From NCBI RefSeq assembly GCF_000407145.1, contig NZ_KE136474.1, positions 248,001-312,000 of the forward strand: a stretch of 64,000 nt of DNA, in the 5' to 3' direction. The notes beneath the pieces are model-generated. The model was not told the DNA's origin. It was given only the letters and a program-made list of their open reading frames with translations, and ran no database searches. The position numbers and the translations under genes are program-made. Shown piece by piece: positions 36,871 to 45,262 of the stretch (position 1 is its first letter; every line of letters begins with the position of its first letter). Source of the DNA: Enterococcus caccae ATCC BAA-1240. GTDB taxonomy: Bacteria; Bacillota; Bacilli; Lactobacillales; Enterococcaceae.

Positions 36871-37662
36871 ATGTTTAAAATCAGCGAGTTCTCCGAGTTG
36901 ACGAATATCAGTCCACGTATGTTACGACACTATGATAAGCTAAATTTATTAAAGCCAAAAATTACGAAAAAAGATAACGGCTACCGCTACTATACACCCG
37001 AACAAATCAATCAGGCGAATAGAATTCTCTCACTTAAAAATGTTGGCATTCCCTTAAAAGAAATCGCCATGCTTTTAGATAATCCCGTGGAACAAACTAA
37101 TTATTTAACCACACATCGCAAAAAACTGGAAACTGAATTAGCTGAAAAAAAACTTCAACTGGCTTATTTAGATTGGTTAGAAGAAAAAAAGACAACTTCA
37201 ACAATCGCAGCAGTCAACCATCCTGTAGAAACAAAAAACATGAATGATATGTTCGTGCTTACTTACCGAGAAAAAGTAGCGTCTTATTATCAAGAAGAAC
37301 AGCTTTGGCAGAAATTATTTGCTGGAATAAGAACAGAAGATTTGCCAGCACTCAGTCGATCTATGGCTATCTTTCATAATGATTCTTCTGAAATTATTGA
37401 TATTGAAGTCATGATCACAATTCCTGAAAAACTCAAAACGATTTATCCGACAGCAAAATTTTTTTCTCCTGGCTTGATTGCTTCTGTTGTGACTAGTGGT
37501 GCTTATTCGACAATGCCTAAAGTCCATGAGGATATGCGTGAATGGCTTAGATTGAATGGCTACGTCCCTGCTGGTGATATCTTTACCATTTATCATTCTA
37601 GTCCTGCTACAAAAGAACGAGAAGAATTATATATTACGGAAGTCTGTTATCCAATAAAATGA
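36871..37662 (+). CDS. MerR-family regulator with GyrI-like effector domain
   Basis: The 263-residue protein starts with a MerR winged helix (MFKISEFSELTNISPRMLRHYDKLNLLKP, then NGYRYYTPEQINQ), a coiled-coil linker around residues 75-110 and a C-terminal GyrI/BmrR-like ligand pocket ending REELYITEVCYPIK. Such proteins sense hydrophobic compounds and untwist promoters with long spacers. AAGGAGG precedes the ATG. The divergent ClbS-like gene is the natural candidate target; this is inference. Confidence 0.88.
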   Translation: MFKISEFSELTNISPRMLRHYDKLNLLKPKITKKDNGYRYYTPEQINQANRILSLKNVGIPLKEIAMLLDNPVEQTNYLTTHRKKLETELAEKKLQLAYLDWLEEKKTTSTIAAVNHPVETKNMNDMFVLTYREKVASYYQEEQLWQKLFAGIRTEDLPALSRSMAIFHNDSSEIIDIEVMITIPEKLKTIYPTAKFFSPGLIASVVTSGAYSTMPKVHEDMREWLRLNGYVPAGDIFTIYHSSPATKEREELYITEVCYPIK

Positions 37663-37667
37663 AGACT

Positions 37668-37709
37668 AGTGTGTGGGACAAAAGTAAAAAGCACTTCTGT
37701 CCCATCCTC
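37668..37709. repeat. Dispersed intergenic repeat, compact copy
   Basis: The 42-base element shares 29 bases at its left end with 2618-2646 and its right end with 2694-2709. TGGGACA and TGTCCCA form the hairpin ends. It lies between the converging MerR and nagA genes and may terminate both. Confidence 0.75.
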
Positions 37710-37715
37710 TGCTTT

Positions 37716-38861
37716 TTATTTTCTATGTCCTTTTAAAATTTTCTCTATCACACTAAACTCTTTATCTAAAAGAATCAAGTCAGCATCATATCCTACTTCG
37801 ATCTTTCCTATTTTCTTTTCTCCTAAAATAGTAGCCGGAGTGGTTGCTCCCATTTTGATTGCATCATCAAGCGGAATGCCCATTTCTACACTCAGTCTAA
37901 GTGCTTCATTCATCGTAACTGTGCTAGATGCCAAGGTGCCGTCTTTTAAGCGAGCAACACCATTTTCTACCGTGACTTGGTGACCGCCAAATTCATAAGC
38001 GCCATCACCCACACCCATAGCTTGCAACGCATCTGTAATCAAAATAACTCCATCTGCCCCTTTTATTTTATGCAATAAACGGACGATTCCCGGATGTAAA
38101 TGAATACCGTCAACGATTGCTTGAACACTAACATCATCATTTTCAAGCGCTGCCGTAACTAACCCTGGTGCCCGGTGATGGATTGGCGGCATGGCATTGA
38201 AGCAATGAGTAATATGTGTTGCGCCATGCTGAAAAGCAATCTGAGCTTCTTCATATGTTGCATCAGAATGCGCAATTGCAACGACAACATTTTTTTCTTT
38301 TAAATAGGTGATCAATTCTAAACAGCCTGGCAATTCTGGTGCTACCGTAACCATTTTGATCAAATCACCTGCTTGATCAAAAATCGTAGCCATTTCTTTT
38401 AAATCTGGGTTTCTTAAATAAGTTGGATCTTGCATACCTTTTCTTTTTACGTTTAAATAGGGACCTTCTAGATGTATACCTAAAATTTTTGCCCCCTCTT
38501 CCTGTCCGATAACTTCTTTAGTCCGGTCGATCATCGTCAATAATGCGCCTAAAGAAGATGTAACAGATGTGACTAAAAATCCCGTACAGCCAGTTTCTAA
38601 ACATTTTTTCGATACTTCTTGAATGCTTTTTGTAGTCCCATCCATCATGTCAAAATTATTGGCACCGTGAATATGAACATCGATCATTCCGGGAATCAGC
38701 AATTGACTTTGACCATCTAAGCTTTGATCAACTGCTGTATTGGAAAATGTCTTATTTTCTGCTGCTTCGATTGCTAAAATGGTTTCATTTTCGATTAAAA
38801 TATCAACTAATTCTAATCCTGTTTCATTACTTATGGTTACGTTTTGAATGAGTGTTTTCAT
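37716..38861 (-). CDS. nagA: N-acetylglucosamine-6-phosphate deacetylase
   Basis: NagA removes acetate from N-acetylglucosamine 6-phosphate, feeding amino-sugar catabolism and cell-wall recycling. The 381-residue amidohydrolase shows GMIDVHIHGANNFDMMDG (metal-binding His), GIHLEGPYLN (metal Glu), IAHSDATYEEA, and HCFNAMPPIHHRAPG, plus the catalytic Asp in LITDALQAMG. It overlaps the DeoR gene upstream by four bases (ATGA), so the two are one operon. nagB is not in the window. Confidence 0.95.
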   Translation of the reverse strand: MKTLIQNVTISNETGLELVDILIENETILAIEAAENKTFSNTAVDQSLDGQSQLLIPGMIDVHIHGANNFDMMDGTTKSIQEVSKKCLETGCTGFLVTSVTSSLGALLTMIDRTKEVIGQEEGAKILGIHLEGPYLNVKRKGMQDPTYLRNPDLKEMATIFDQAGDLIKMVTVAPELPGCLELITYLKEKNVVVAIAHSDATYEEAQIAFQHGATHITHCFNAMPPIHHRAPGLVTAALENDDVSVQAIVDGIHLHPGIVRLLHKIKGADGVILITDALQAMGVGDGAYEFGGHQVTVENGVARLKDGTLASSTVTMNEALRLSVEMGIPLDDAIKMGATTPATILGEKKIGKIEVGYDADLILLDKEFSVIEKILKGHRK

Positions 38862-39628
38862 TTTTCTCCACCTTCTACAAGTATGATTGTTACTTCGTCT
38901 TTTTGTAATTGAGCAGTGATTGTTTCTGGCAATGGCTTATCTGTGATCAATAAATCGATCTCTGAGAAATCTAGTTTAAAGTTTGTTGTATTTCTGACTT
39001 TAGAGTTGTCGATTACAACGCAAGTTTTTTTGGTATTTTTAATGATTGTTTGTTTTAATTCGATATCTTCTAATTCGGAGTAAAATAAGCCTGCCTCGTT
39101 GATACCGGACGCTCCGATAAAAGCAATGTCAAAGTAAAAATTCGTTAACTGAGTCATCACCGATGTACCATGAAGCAAATGAGAGCTAGGATTAAAGTAG
39201 CCTCCTAAAAGAAAGACTTCTTGTTGCTTATTCACTTCTGTCGCTGATATGGCATTATCGATGGAATTGGTGACGATCAGGACATTTTCTTGGGTAAGTT
39301 CTTTGGCAATAAATTGAACGGTAGTTGAAACATCTAGCCAGATTGTCTGGTCAGCACTGATTTTTTCTACTGCTTTACGAGCGATTTGGATTTTTTCTTG
39401 GCTGTTCACAACTAAACGATTGGAATAATCTTCGATTTTTGTCTTGATGATTGGTAGCGTGATACCTCCACGATATCTTTCAGCCAACCCTTCGTTGACG
39501 ATCAATAAAATATCGCGGCGAATGCTGTCTTTAGAGATTTGGAAATAGTCCGCTAATTCAGTAGCTTCTAGTTTTTCTTTTTCTTGTAGTAACTCTAAAA
39601 TTTTTGCGATTCGTTCTTTTTGATTCAT
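38858..39628 (-). CDS. DeoR-family transcriptional regulator
   Basis: This 256-residue regulator has an N-terminal winged helix (ELADYFQISKDSIRRDILLIVNEG, about 20-45) and a sugar-phosphate-sensing DeoR C-terminal domain with DVSTTVQFIAKEL and FIGASGINEAGLFYSE. It is the first gene of a two-gene operon with nagA and may respond to amino-sugar phosphates; the effector is inferred from the neighbour. AGGAGG precedes the ATG at the usual distance. Confidence 0.9.
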   Translation of the reverse strand: MNQKERIAKILELLQEKEKLEATELADYFQISKDSIRRDILLIVNEGLAERYRGGITLPIIKTKIEDYSNRLVVNSQEKIQIARKAVEKISADQTIWLDVSTTVQFIAKELTQENVLIVTNSIDNAISATEVNKQQEVFLLGGYFNPSSHLLHGTSVMTQLTNFYFDIAFIGASGINEAGLFYSELEDIELKQTIIKNTKKTCVVIDNSKVRNTTNFKLDFSEIDLLITDKPLPETITAQLQKDEVTIILVEGGEK

Positions 39629-39727
39629 ACGTTACCTCCTGATTTATTCTGAGTATAGCAAATATATCTATTTTTGCATAATAATAAGTTTTCCTAAATA
39701 AAATATAAGTTTTTTTAAGTTAATAAA

Positions 39728-39755
39728 AAAAGAGTTCCTATATGGGAACTCTTTT
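39728..39755 (-). terminator. Terminator overlapping the 3' end of the 39.7-kb gene
   Basis: On the minus strand AAAAGAGTTCC-CATATA-GGAACTCTTTT is followed by a T run. The stop codon TAG (39738) lies inside the loop region. Confidence 0.8.
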
Positions 39756-40310
39756 CACTACTATCTTCATTTGGCGATCAATCTTATATAAATTGGGCTG
39801 ACTATAGACATAGATAAAATCATATTGCTGTTTCGTTCTTTTTCTGTAAATGTGTTTGGCTAATTGCTCAATGCTTTTTTCACCCTCACCAAAGACAAAG
39901 ATGAACAAATTATTTTCTTTGTATATTTTATAATTCCCACTTTGGAGTTTTTCGGCTTTATTATCATACGCTTCAATCAAATTAAAGAGTGAATGCCAGT
40001 TAGCAATTGAAATGGCGACCTCTTTCTTCGAGTTATCGGGTAACGGTAGATTGATTCTAAGAACCTCATTTCCGTATTTTTCCTTGATAATTTCAAGGAT
40101 TTGCTCATCGTTATGTACATTGATCGCATCCAACTGCAAAGCTTTCAGCACACTTTCTTTTAATGATTGTGTTACTTCTACACCGATATTTTGTTTTGGA
40201 TTTTGAATATCTGGTTTATCTAAAAGAATCGCGGATTGGTATTTTTCCGGTTCTGCTTTTTGAAGAATTTCCAATGCTTTTCGTTCATCTGGACGTTCCA
40301 TCATAGCCAT
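39738..40310 (-). CDS. Protein of unknown function with a possible nuclease-like N-terminal region
   Basis: I do not recognise this 190-residue soluble protein. Residues about 25-47 read LLDKPDIQNPKQNIGVEVTQ, which resembles the PD...(D/E)xT pattern seen in some PD-(D/E)xK nuclease-fold proteins; that is only a visual resemblance and the catalytic Lys is not clear. The C-terminal part (RTKQQYDFIYVYSQPNLYKI) is predicted mostly beta. It stands alone between nagA's operon and the M20 peptidase gene, with its own terminator inside the 3' end. The start could be either of the first three ATG codons. Confidence 0.65.
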   Translation of the reverse strand: MAMMERPDERKALEILQKAEPEKYQSAILLDKPDIQNPKQNIGVEVTQSLKESVLKALQLDAINVHNDEQILEIIKEKYGNEVLRINLPLPDNSKKEVAISIANWHSLFNLIEAYDNKAEKLQSGNYKIYKENNLFIFVFGEGEKSIEQLAKHIYRKRTKQQYDFIYVYSQPNLYKIDRQMKIVVKRVPI

Positions 40311-40391
40311 ATGATCGCTCCTGTTCTTGCTTTGTTATAGTTAGGGTATACTATGTTTTGAGATAAATCAACTTGGGAAATTTCATATAGG

Positions 40392-40443
40392 AAAATAGAG
40401 CAGGGCAAAAAACAAGTATCACTTTTTTGTCCTGCTCTATTTT
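40392..40443 (-). terminator. Terminator of the MFS-sdaAB-sdaAA-M20 operon
   Basis: AAAATAGAGCAGG (40392-40404) pairs exactly with CCTGCTCTATTTT (40431-40443); inside, CAAAAAA and TTTTTTG extend it. On the minus strand a T-rich sequence follows. Confidence 0.75.
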
Positions 40444-40517
40444 ATTTTTATCGATTTGGTAAAGGTTCTTTTGATAGCTAGTCATGACTACAACGATACG
40501 ATGTCACTTTCTTTTTC

Positions 40518-41948
40518 TTATTTAGGCATTACATCAGCCGGAATAGCAGATTGATACTTTTTACCACCAACTGTTACTTGATGTTCTGCTTTCGCTTGTG
40601 CTACTAGTTCTGGATTCGTCAATAAATCATAAGCGGTCGTTGCAATTGTTTTTCCAGCTGCTAACAATCCCTTATGCGCTACTGATGATTTACCATTCGC
40701 CACCCATTGCCATGAATGTGGCGGAGTTCCTTGTGGTTCACAGCCAACCAAGACTTGGGCTGTCGGACAAACCCAGCTAACATCACCAACATCCGTTGAA
40801 CCAGAAGTAGCACTTGAGAAGAATAATGGACTGATTTGATCTAAGACTGGCATTGTTCCAAGTCGTTGAATCTCTTCTTCACTAGCCGTTGGGTTGCTTT
40901 GTCTCGCTCTGGCAACTAAACTTTCTTTCGTTACCTCATTTAAGCTATCATAGTATCTTTGGCTATATTCTTGATCCTCTTTTGTTAAATTCAAGTTACC
41001 GAATTCTTTTAAGTTTTCATACATTGCCGTTGTCATCGCTTGGTTTGGTAGATAATTGGCACAGGCAGAATCAAAAACGATTTCCAGCTCTGTTTCAGTC
41101 ATCAAGGCCGCACCTTCTGCAATTTTATTGACGCGCTTGTAGATTTCTTCTGCTTGTTCTAGTTTTGGTGCGCGGATAAAGTAATATAAGCTAGAGGTTG
41201 GCTGAACCACATTGGCAGATTCGCCGCCAGCATCCATAAAGGCATAATGAACACGACCTTCATCAATGATATGCTCACGTAAAAATTGTACCCCAATATT
41301 CATTAATTCTGCTGCATCAAGGGCACTACGACCTTGTTCTGGAGCGGCGGCTGCATGAGCTGAAACGCCTTTAAAGTTATAATAAATTTGGTAAACTGCT
41401 AAACTGCTCAAGCCCCAGGCCATACTTGTATCCATTGGATGCCATGAAAGTGCCACATCAAGACAGTCAAACACGCCATCTCTTACCATAAATGCTTTCC
41501 CATAGCCACTTTCTTCTGCTGGACAACCAAATAACTTGATTGTACCTGACAAACCATCTTTTTCCATTAAATCTTTTACACCAATAGCACCTGCTAAAGC
41601 ACCCGTCCCTAATAGATTATGTCCACAGCCATGTCCATTGCCGCCTTCATGTTCTGCTTTTTGTTCACCTAAATCAGCCACTTGGCTTAAGTTTCCTAAA
41701 GCATCATACTCAGCTAAAATTCCGATAACTGGATTTCCACTACCGTATGTCGCAACAAAAGAATGTTCCATATTGGCAACACCCTTTTCAATGGAGAAAC
41801 CTTCTTTTTCTAAAATTTCAAGAAATGGTTTAACCGATTCACTTGTTGCAAATCTTGTTTCTGGTGTACCCCAAATTTGATCTGCTGCGGCGATAAATTG
41901 GTCTTTTTTTGCGTCAATTAATTCTGAAATTTGTTGTTTTGCATCCAT
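40518..41948 (-). CDS. M20 family amidohydrolase (AbgB-like)
   Basis: The 476-residue zinc hydrolase is closest in layout to AbgB, a subunit of p-aminobenzoyl-glutamate hydrolase, and to other M20D amide hydrolases. Metal-binding motifs: GHGCGHNLLGTGALAGA near residue 108, CPAEESGYGKAFMV near 145, SWHPMD near 172, with the dimerisation insert after GVSAHAAAAPEQGRSALDA; the final metal His lies in PHSWQWVA. The natural substrate is unknown. It is the last gene of an operon with a transporter and both L-serine dehydratase subunits, 65 bases after sdaAA. Confidence 0.88.
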   Translation of the reverse strand: MDAKQQISELIDAKKDQFIAAADQIWGTPETRFATSESVKPFLEILEKEGFSIEKGVANMEHSFVATYGSGNPVIGILAEYDALGNLSQVADLGEQKAEHEGGNGHGCGHNLLGTGALAGAIGVKDLMEKDGLSGTIKLFGCPAEESGYGKAFMVRDGVFDCLDVALSWHPMDTSMAWGLSSLAVYQIYYNFKGVSAHAAAAPEQGRSALDAAELMNIGVQFLREHIIDEGRVHYAFMDAGGESANVVQPTSSLYYFIRAPKLEQAEEIYKRVNKIAEGAALMTETELEIVFDSACANYLPNQAMTTAMYENLKEFGNLNLTKEDQEYSQRYYDSLNEVTKESLVARARQSNPTASEEEIQRLGTMPVLDQISPLFFSSATSGSTDVGDVSWVCPTAQVLVGCEPQGTPPHSWQWVANGKSSVAHKGLLAAGKTIATTAYDLLTNPELVAQAKAEHQVTVGGKKYQSAIPADVMPK

Positions 41949-42013
41949 TCTTAGTTCTTCCTTTCTTTTCTGTCATCCGTTTTCTATCTAGTTTAAATCA
42001 TACACGTTCTTAA

Positions 42014-42898
42014 TTAGCGATCAATCCCGAATAATTCTTTGGCAATTCGTTTTCCTGTTTTTGTTCCAGCTAATCCACCAATACCCGTTTCACGAATATC
42101 AGCTGGCATACTTCGACCGACACGATACATTGTTTCTACCACTTCATCTGCGGGAATTTCACTTTGGATTCCTGCTAAAGCCATTTCTGCTGCACTGATT
42201 GCATTTGACGTTCCACCCGCATTGCGTTTGATACAAGGGATCTCTACTAAGCCTGCCACTGGATCACAAGCCAAACCGATCAAGTTATTTAAAGCAATCG
42301 CAAAGGCATGACTCGCTTGTTCTGGCGTGCCTCCTGCCATTTCCACTAAAGCTGCTGCTGCCATGCCAGATGCCGAACCGATTTCAGCCTGACAGCCGCC
42401 TTCTGCACCAGAAATCATAGCATTATTCGCTGTTACAAACCCAAAAGCCGCGGCTGTAAATAAAAAGTGCAGCATATCTTCACGCGTTGAACCAAATTTT
42501 TCACTAAACGCTAACAAAACGCCTGGAACAACACCCGCTGATCCTGCTGTTGGTGTAGCACAAATCATGCCCATCGCCGCATTCACTTCATTGGTCGCTA
42601 CTGCGTAACATAAAGCTTTGACGAAGGTATCATCCGTTAAGACGGTTTTTTTATCTAGATATGCTTGCAGTTTTTTCGCATCATATCCAGTTAAACCTGA
42701 GTGCGAGCGAACACCTTGAATACCTTTAGCTGCCGCTGCTTCCATTGTTTCTAAATTTAAGGTCATTTGATTCATGATGTCTGTTCTAGTACGTCCAGAA
42801 GTCTCAATTTCCTGAGCGATCATGATTTCGGATATTTTACACTGCTGCTCTTGTGCTCTGTGCACAAGTTCTTCTATTGATTCAAACAAAAAATTCAC
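42014..42898 (-). CDS. sdaAA: L-serine dehydratase, iron-sulfur-dependent, alpha subunit
   Basis: SdaAA with SdaAB deaminates L-serine to pyruvate and ammonia using a 4Fe-4S cluster. The 294-residue subunit has the cluster cysteines in MGMICATPTAGSAGVVPG, GLACDPVAGLVEIPCIKRNA and the Cys in SGAEGGCQAEIG. It starts ten bases after the beta subunit gene, with GAGGACGTGA upstream of ATG. The pair is standard for Gram-positive bacteria; its position between an MFS transporter and an M20 amidohydrolase is less common. Confidence 0.95.
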   Translation of the reverse strand: MNFLFESIEELVHRAQEQQCKISEIMIAQEIETSGRTRTDIMNQMTLNLETMEAAAAKGIQGVRSHSGLTGYDAKKLQAYLDKKTVLTDDTFVKALCYAVATNEVNAAMGMICATPTAGSAGVVPGVLLAFSEKFGSTREDMLHFLFTAAAFGFVTANNAMISGAEGGCQAEIGSASGMAAAALVEMAGGTPEQASHAFAIALNNLIGLACDPVAGLVEIPCIKRNAGGTSNAISAAEMALAGIQSEIPADEVVETMYRVGRSMPADIRETGIGGLAGTKTGKRIAKELFGIDR

Positions 42899-42908
42899 GT
42901 CCTCTAAT

Positions 42909-43571
42909 TTAGCTGGTCGTTGGCAAGACTGCTGTTATTCCCGGTATTTCTCTGATTTTTGCTATTAACTTTTGACTAATATCACTGAGCGTTTCCACAA
43001 AGAAAACTGTCTCTTGATTTAATTGCTGAACTTCCACAAAAGCAGGACTTTCCAATGCATCTTCAATACGTGAAATCGCTACGCTTGACTGATCTGTGGT
43101 AAAAACTAAGCCGTTGCCTTGATCTTGATTCAACAAGGTAGAATGATGATTGATCTCAGTCAACTGGATACTGCCTCCGCCAATCGAAATAGCTGTTAAA
43201 TTCAGCATTTCTTGTTCGTCTATCAACTCTAAATTCACCGTATTAGCATGTTCTGTTGCTTTTGGACTAACTAAAAATTCGATAAAAACTCCTTGTTTCT
43301 CAGCAATTTTAATAGCTTCTGGAATTCGTTCATCATGTGTTTCAAAACCTAAAACCCCTGCAACGATCGCAACTGCCGTTCCGTGTCCTTTATACGTTTC
43401 CGCAAAAGAACCGAAAAATGTCACGATCAACTTTTTGGGCATATGTTTATATAATTCTTTTGCCATATTACCGATCCTGACCGCTCCAGCTGTATGAGAG
43501 CTGGAAGGACCGACCATGATTGGACCGATGATATCAAAGGCGCTTTTATATTTAAATTTTTTGTCTGACAT
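42909..43571 (-). CDS. sdaAB: L-serine dehydratase, iron-sulfur-dependent, beta subunit
   Basis: The 220-residue subunit holds the substrate-binding motif GPIMVGPSSSHTAGAVRIGN at residues about 14-33 and a C-terminal ACT-like region. I chose ATG 43571 (MSDKKFKYKSAFDII), which overlaps the transporter stop in TAATG; the longer frame from 43610 would lie inside the transporter gene. Works only with the adjacent alpha subunit. Confidence 0.94.
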   Translation of the reverse strand: MSDKKFKYKSAFDIIGPIMVGPSSSHTAGAVRIGNMAKELYKHMPKKLIVTFFGSFAETYKGHGTAVAIVAGVLGFETHDERIPEAIKIAEKQGVFIEFLVSPKATEHANTVNLELIDEQEMLNLTAISIGGGSIQLTEINHHSTLLNQDQGNGLVFTTDQSSVAISRIEDALESPAFVEVQQLNQETVFFVETLSDISQKLIAKIREIPGITAVLPTTS

Positions 43572-44773
43572 TACGCTTCTTTTTTCACTCCTAATACACA
43601 AAGTCCGCAAAGTAAACTAGCTACTGCCATGAAGCCAAATGCTAGAGTAAATGAACCACCAGCAGCTTTGATCAATTGTCCTAGAATCATGGGTGCTAAG
43701 AAACCACCTAAAGTACCGCCAGTATTGATGATTCCGATGGAAGAACCAATGATTGATGGGTCCATGATTTTATGCGGCCAAGTGAAGATCGCTGTAAAGG
43801 CACTAACTGAAACCATACTCACTGCAATCAAACAAATCATTGATAGAACTAGGTTATTCGATGCCACAAAAGCGGCAACTAAAATTGCGGCTAAAACTGT
43901 TGCACTAAGGATAAACATGCGCTCTTTCCCTAAAAATAGTTTTGATAATAGTGCCCCTGCAAACATTGTTGCTACTGTTTGGAAAACTGCATTGACTGCT
44001 AATAAATACCCAATTGTTTTAATATCAATGGCAAATTTTTGTGCTAAGAAACTTGGCAACCAAGACATGTTTCCATAAAGTAAAAAGTTCAATAGCAACA
44101 TCGCGACAAACAAGACTAATACATTGCGATTTGTGATCACTTGACTAAATTTAATGGCTGGCTTATTCACTGAGCTAGTTTTTGCACTCGTCGCTTGACT
44201 AGGTACAAATACAGCAACAAGAACCAACGCCATCGCAAACATTGTTCCTAATGCCAAATAACCATAACGCCAATTCGCATTGATTAAATTCGTTCCTAAC
44301 GTAAAGGCTAAAATTCCACCGATACCTGATGTGGATAAAATCAATGATTGAATAAAGGTTCTACGTTCTTGCGGAAAATTATCAGCAATGGATTTTGAAC
44401 AACTTGGCGGATATCCTCCATGACCAAGACCTGCAAAAAAGCGGATGACCATAAATAACATTAAACTACTAACTGCCCCAAATGCGAATGAGAAAATTGA
44501 AATAATTGCTAGTGACAACATTAAGACTTTTTTTGCTCCGATTTTATCTGCTAACCAACCTCCAGGAATTTGCATCAATGAATATCCTAGGAAAAAGAAT
44601 GACATAATCATCCCCGTCTGCCCCGCATCAAGATTAAACTCTTTCGCCAGCGGTAGAACAGCGGTAGAAATCATACTTTTATCCATATAAATCATCGAGT
44701 AACCAGCCATTAAAGCGAAAATCAACCCTGCACTGCTTTTGTTTGCTACTGTTTTTTCAACTTGTGTCTCCAT
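43571..44773 (-). CDS. MFS transporter (anion:cation symporter type)
   Basis: A 400-residue permease with 12 predicted transmembrane helices, starting around residue 14 (ALMAGYSMIYMDKSMISTA). The loop GGWLADKIGAKKVLM between helices 2 and 3 is the MFS signature. Overall pattern resembles the ACS group that takes up organic anions. It is the first gene of the operon MFS-sdaAB-sdaAA-M20, so it probably imports the compound that the M20 enzyme hydrolyses. A perfect cre palindrome lies 26 bases before the start. Confidence 0.88.
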   Translation of the reverse strand: METQVEKTVANKSSAGLIFALMAGYSMIYMDKSMISTAVLPLAKEFNLDAGQTGMIMSFFFLGYSLMQIPGGWLADKIGAKKVLMLSLAIISIFSFAFGAVSSLMLFMVIRFFAGLGHGGYPPSCSKSIADNFPQERRTFIQSLILSTSGIGGILAFTLGTNLINANWRYGYLALGTMFAMALVLVAVFVPSQATSAKTSSVNKPAIKFSQVITNRNVLVLFVAMLLLNFLLYGNMSWLPSFLAQKFAIDIKTIGYLLAVNAVFQTVATMFAGALLSKLFLGKERMFILSATVLAAILVAAFVASNNLVLSMICLIAVSMVSVSAFTAIFTWPHKIMDPSIIGSSIGIINTGGTLGGFLAPMILGQLIKAAGGSFTLAFGFMAVASLLCGLCVLGVKKEA

Positions 44774-44798
44774 TTTTTTCCTCCATCATTTCAATATA

Positions 44799-44812
44799 AG
44801 AAAACGTTTTCT
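44799..44812. promoter_or_regulatory. Catabolite-responsive element (cre) of the MFS-sda operon
   Basis: AGAAAACGTTTTCT is a perfect 14-bp palindrome matching the CcpA box (WTGAAARCGYTTWNN) with one mismatch. It lies between a TATAAT on the minus strand (about 44826-44831) and the start codon, a position where CcpA blocks transcription. Confidence 0.75.
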
Positions 44813-44947
44813 ATAAATTTATTATATACAATAATTCACAAATAAAAATTACGTTAATTGCTTGATATAGTCTTAATATTTTGAATATGGAGATAGATAA
44901 AAAGAAAAAGCAAAAAAAGAATACCTTTTTTTGCTTTTCTATCTACT

Positions 44948-45211
44948 TTATTTTCTTTTAACCTCACCTGAACGACGTTCCTTGATTTCTTGTTCTTCAG
45001 AAATATTTTTTTGCTGTTGAGCGACATCATAAACCCTCGTACTAGGATCTCGATTAATTCCACCAGTTCCAGTATTCACCATTGTTCCCCACCCTTTTTT
45101 AACGGGTGTTTTCCCCTTTGCTCGCAACCTGTCGTTTTTCTCTCTAGTCCGCTTGTATTTTGCTCTCCGTCGATCCTCAAAAAAATCTGAAATTTTATCC
45201 ATTATTTCCAT
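44948..45211 (-). CDS. Small highly charged protein of unknown function
   Basis: An 87-residue protein, almost half Lys, Arg, Glu and Asp, with no membrane segment or signal peptide; family not recognised. It begins MEIMDKISDFFEDRRRAKYK and has a Gly/Thr-rich centre (GWGTMVNTGTGGINRDPSTR), then a charged tail. TTAGGAGGAG stands six bases before the ATG, a strong reason to accept it. A hairpin of AAAAGCAAAAAAAG type just after the stop (about 44905-44940) probably terminates it. It is next to the AraC gene on the same strand, 51 bases downstream. Confidence 0.7.
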   Translation of the reverse strand: MEIMDKISDFFEDRRRAKYKRTREKNDRLRAKGKTPVKKGWGTMVNTGTGGINRDPSTRVYDVAQQQKNISEEQEIKERRSGEVKRK

Positions 45212-45262
45212 GTCAATCTCCTCCTAATGACTTTATCCATACTACAACCAAAACTCCCCTTT

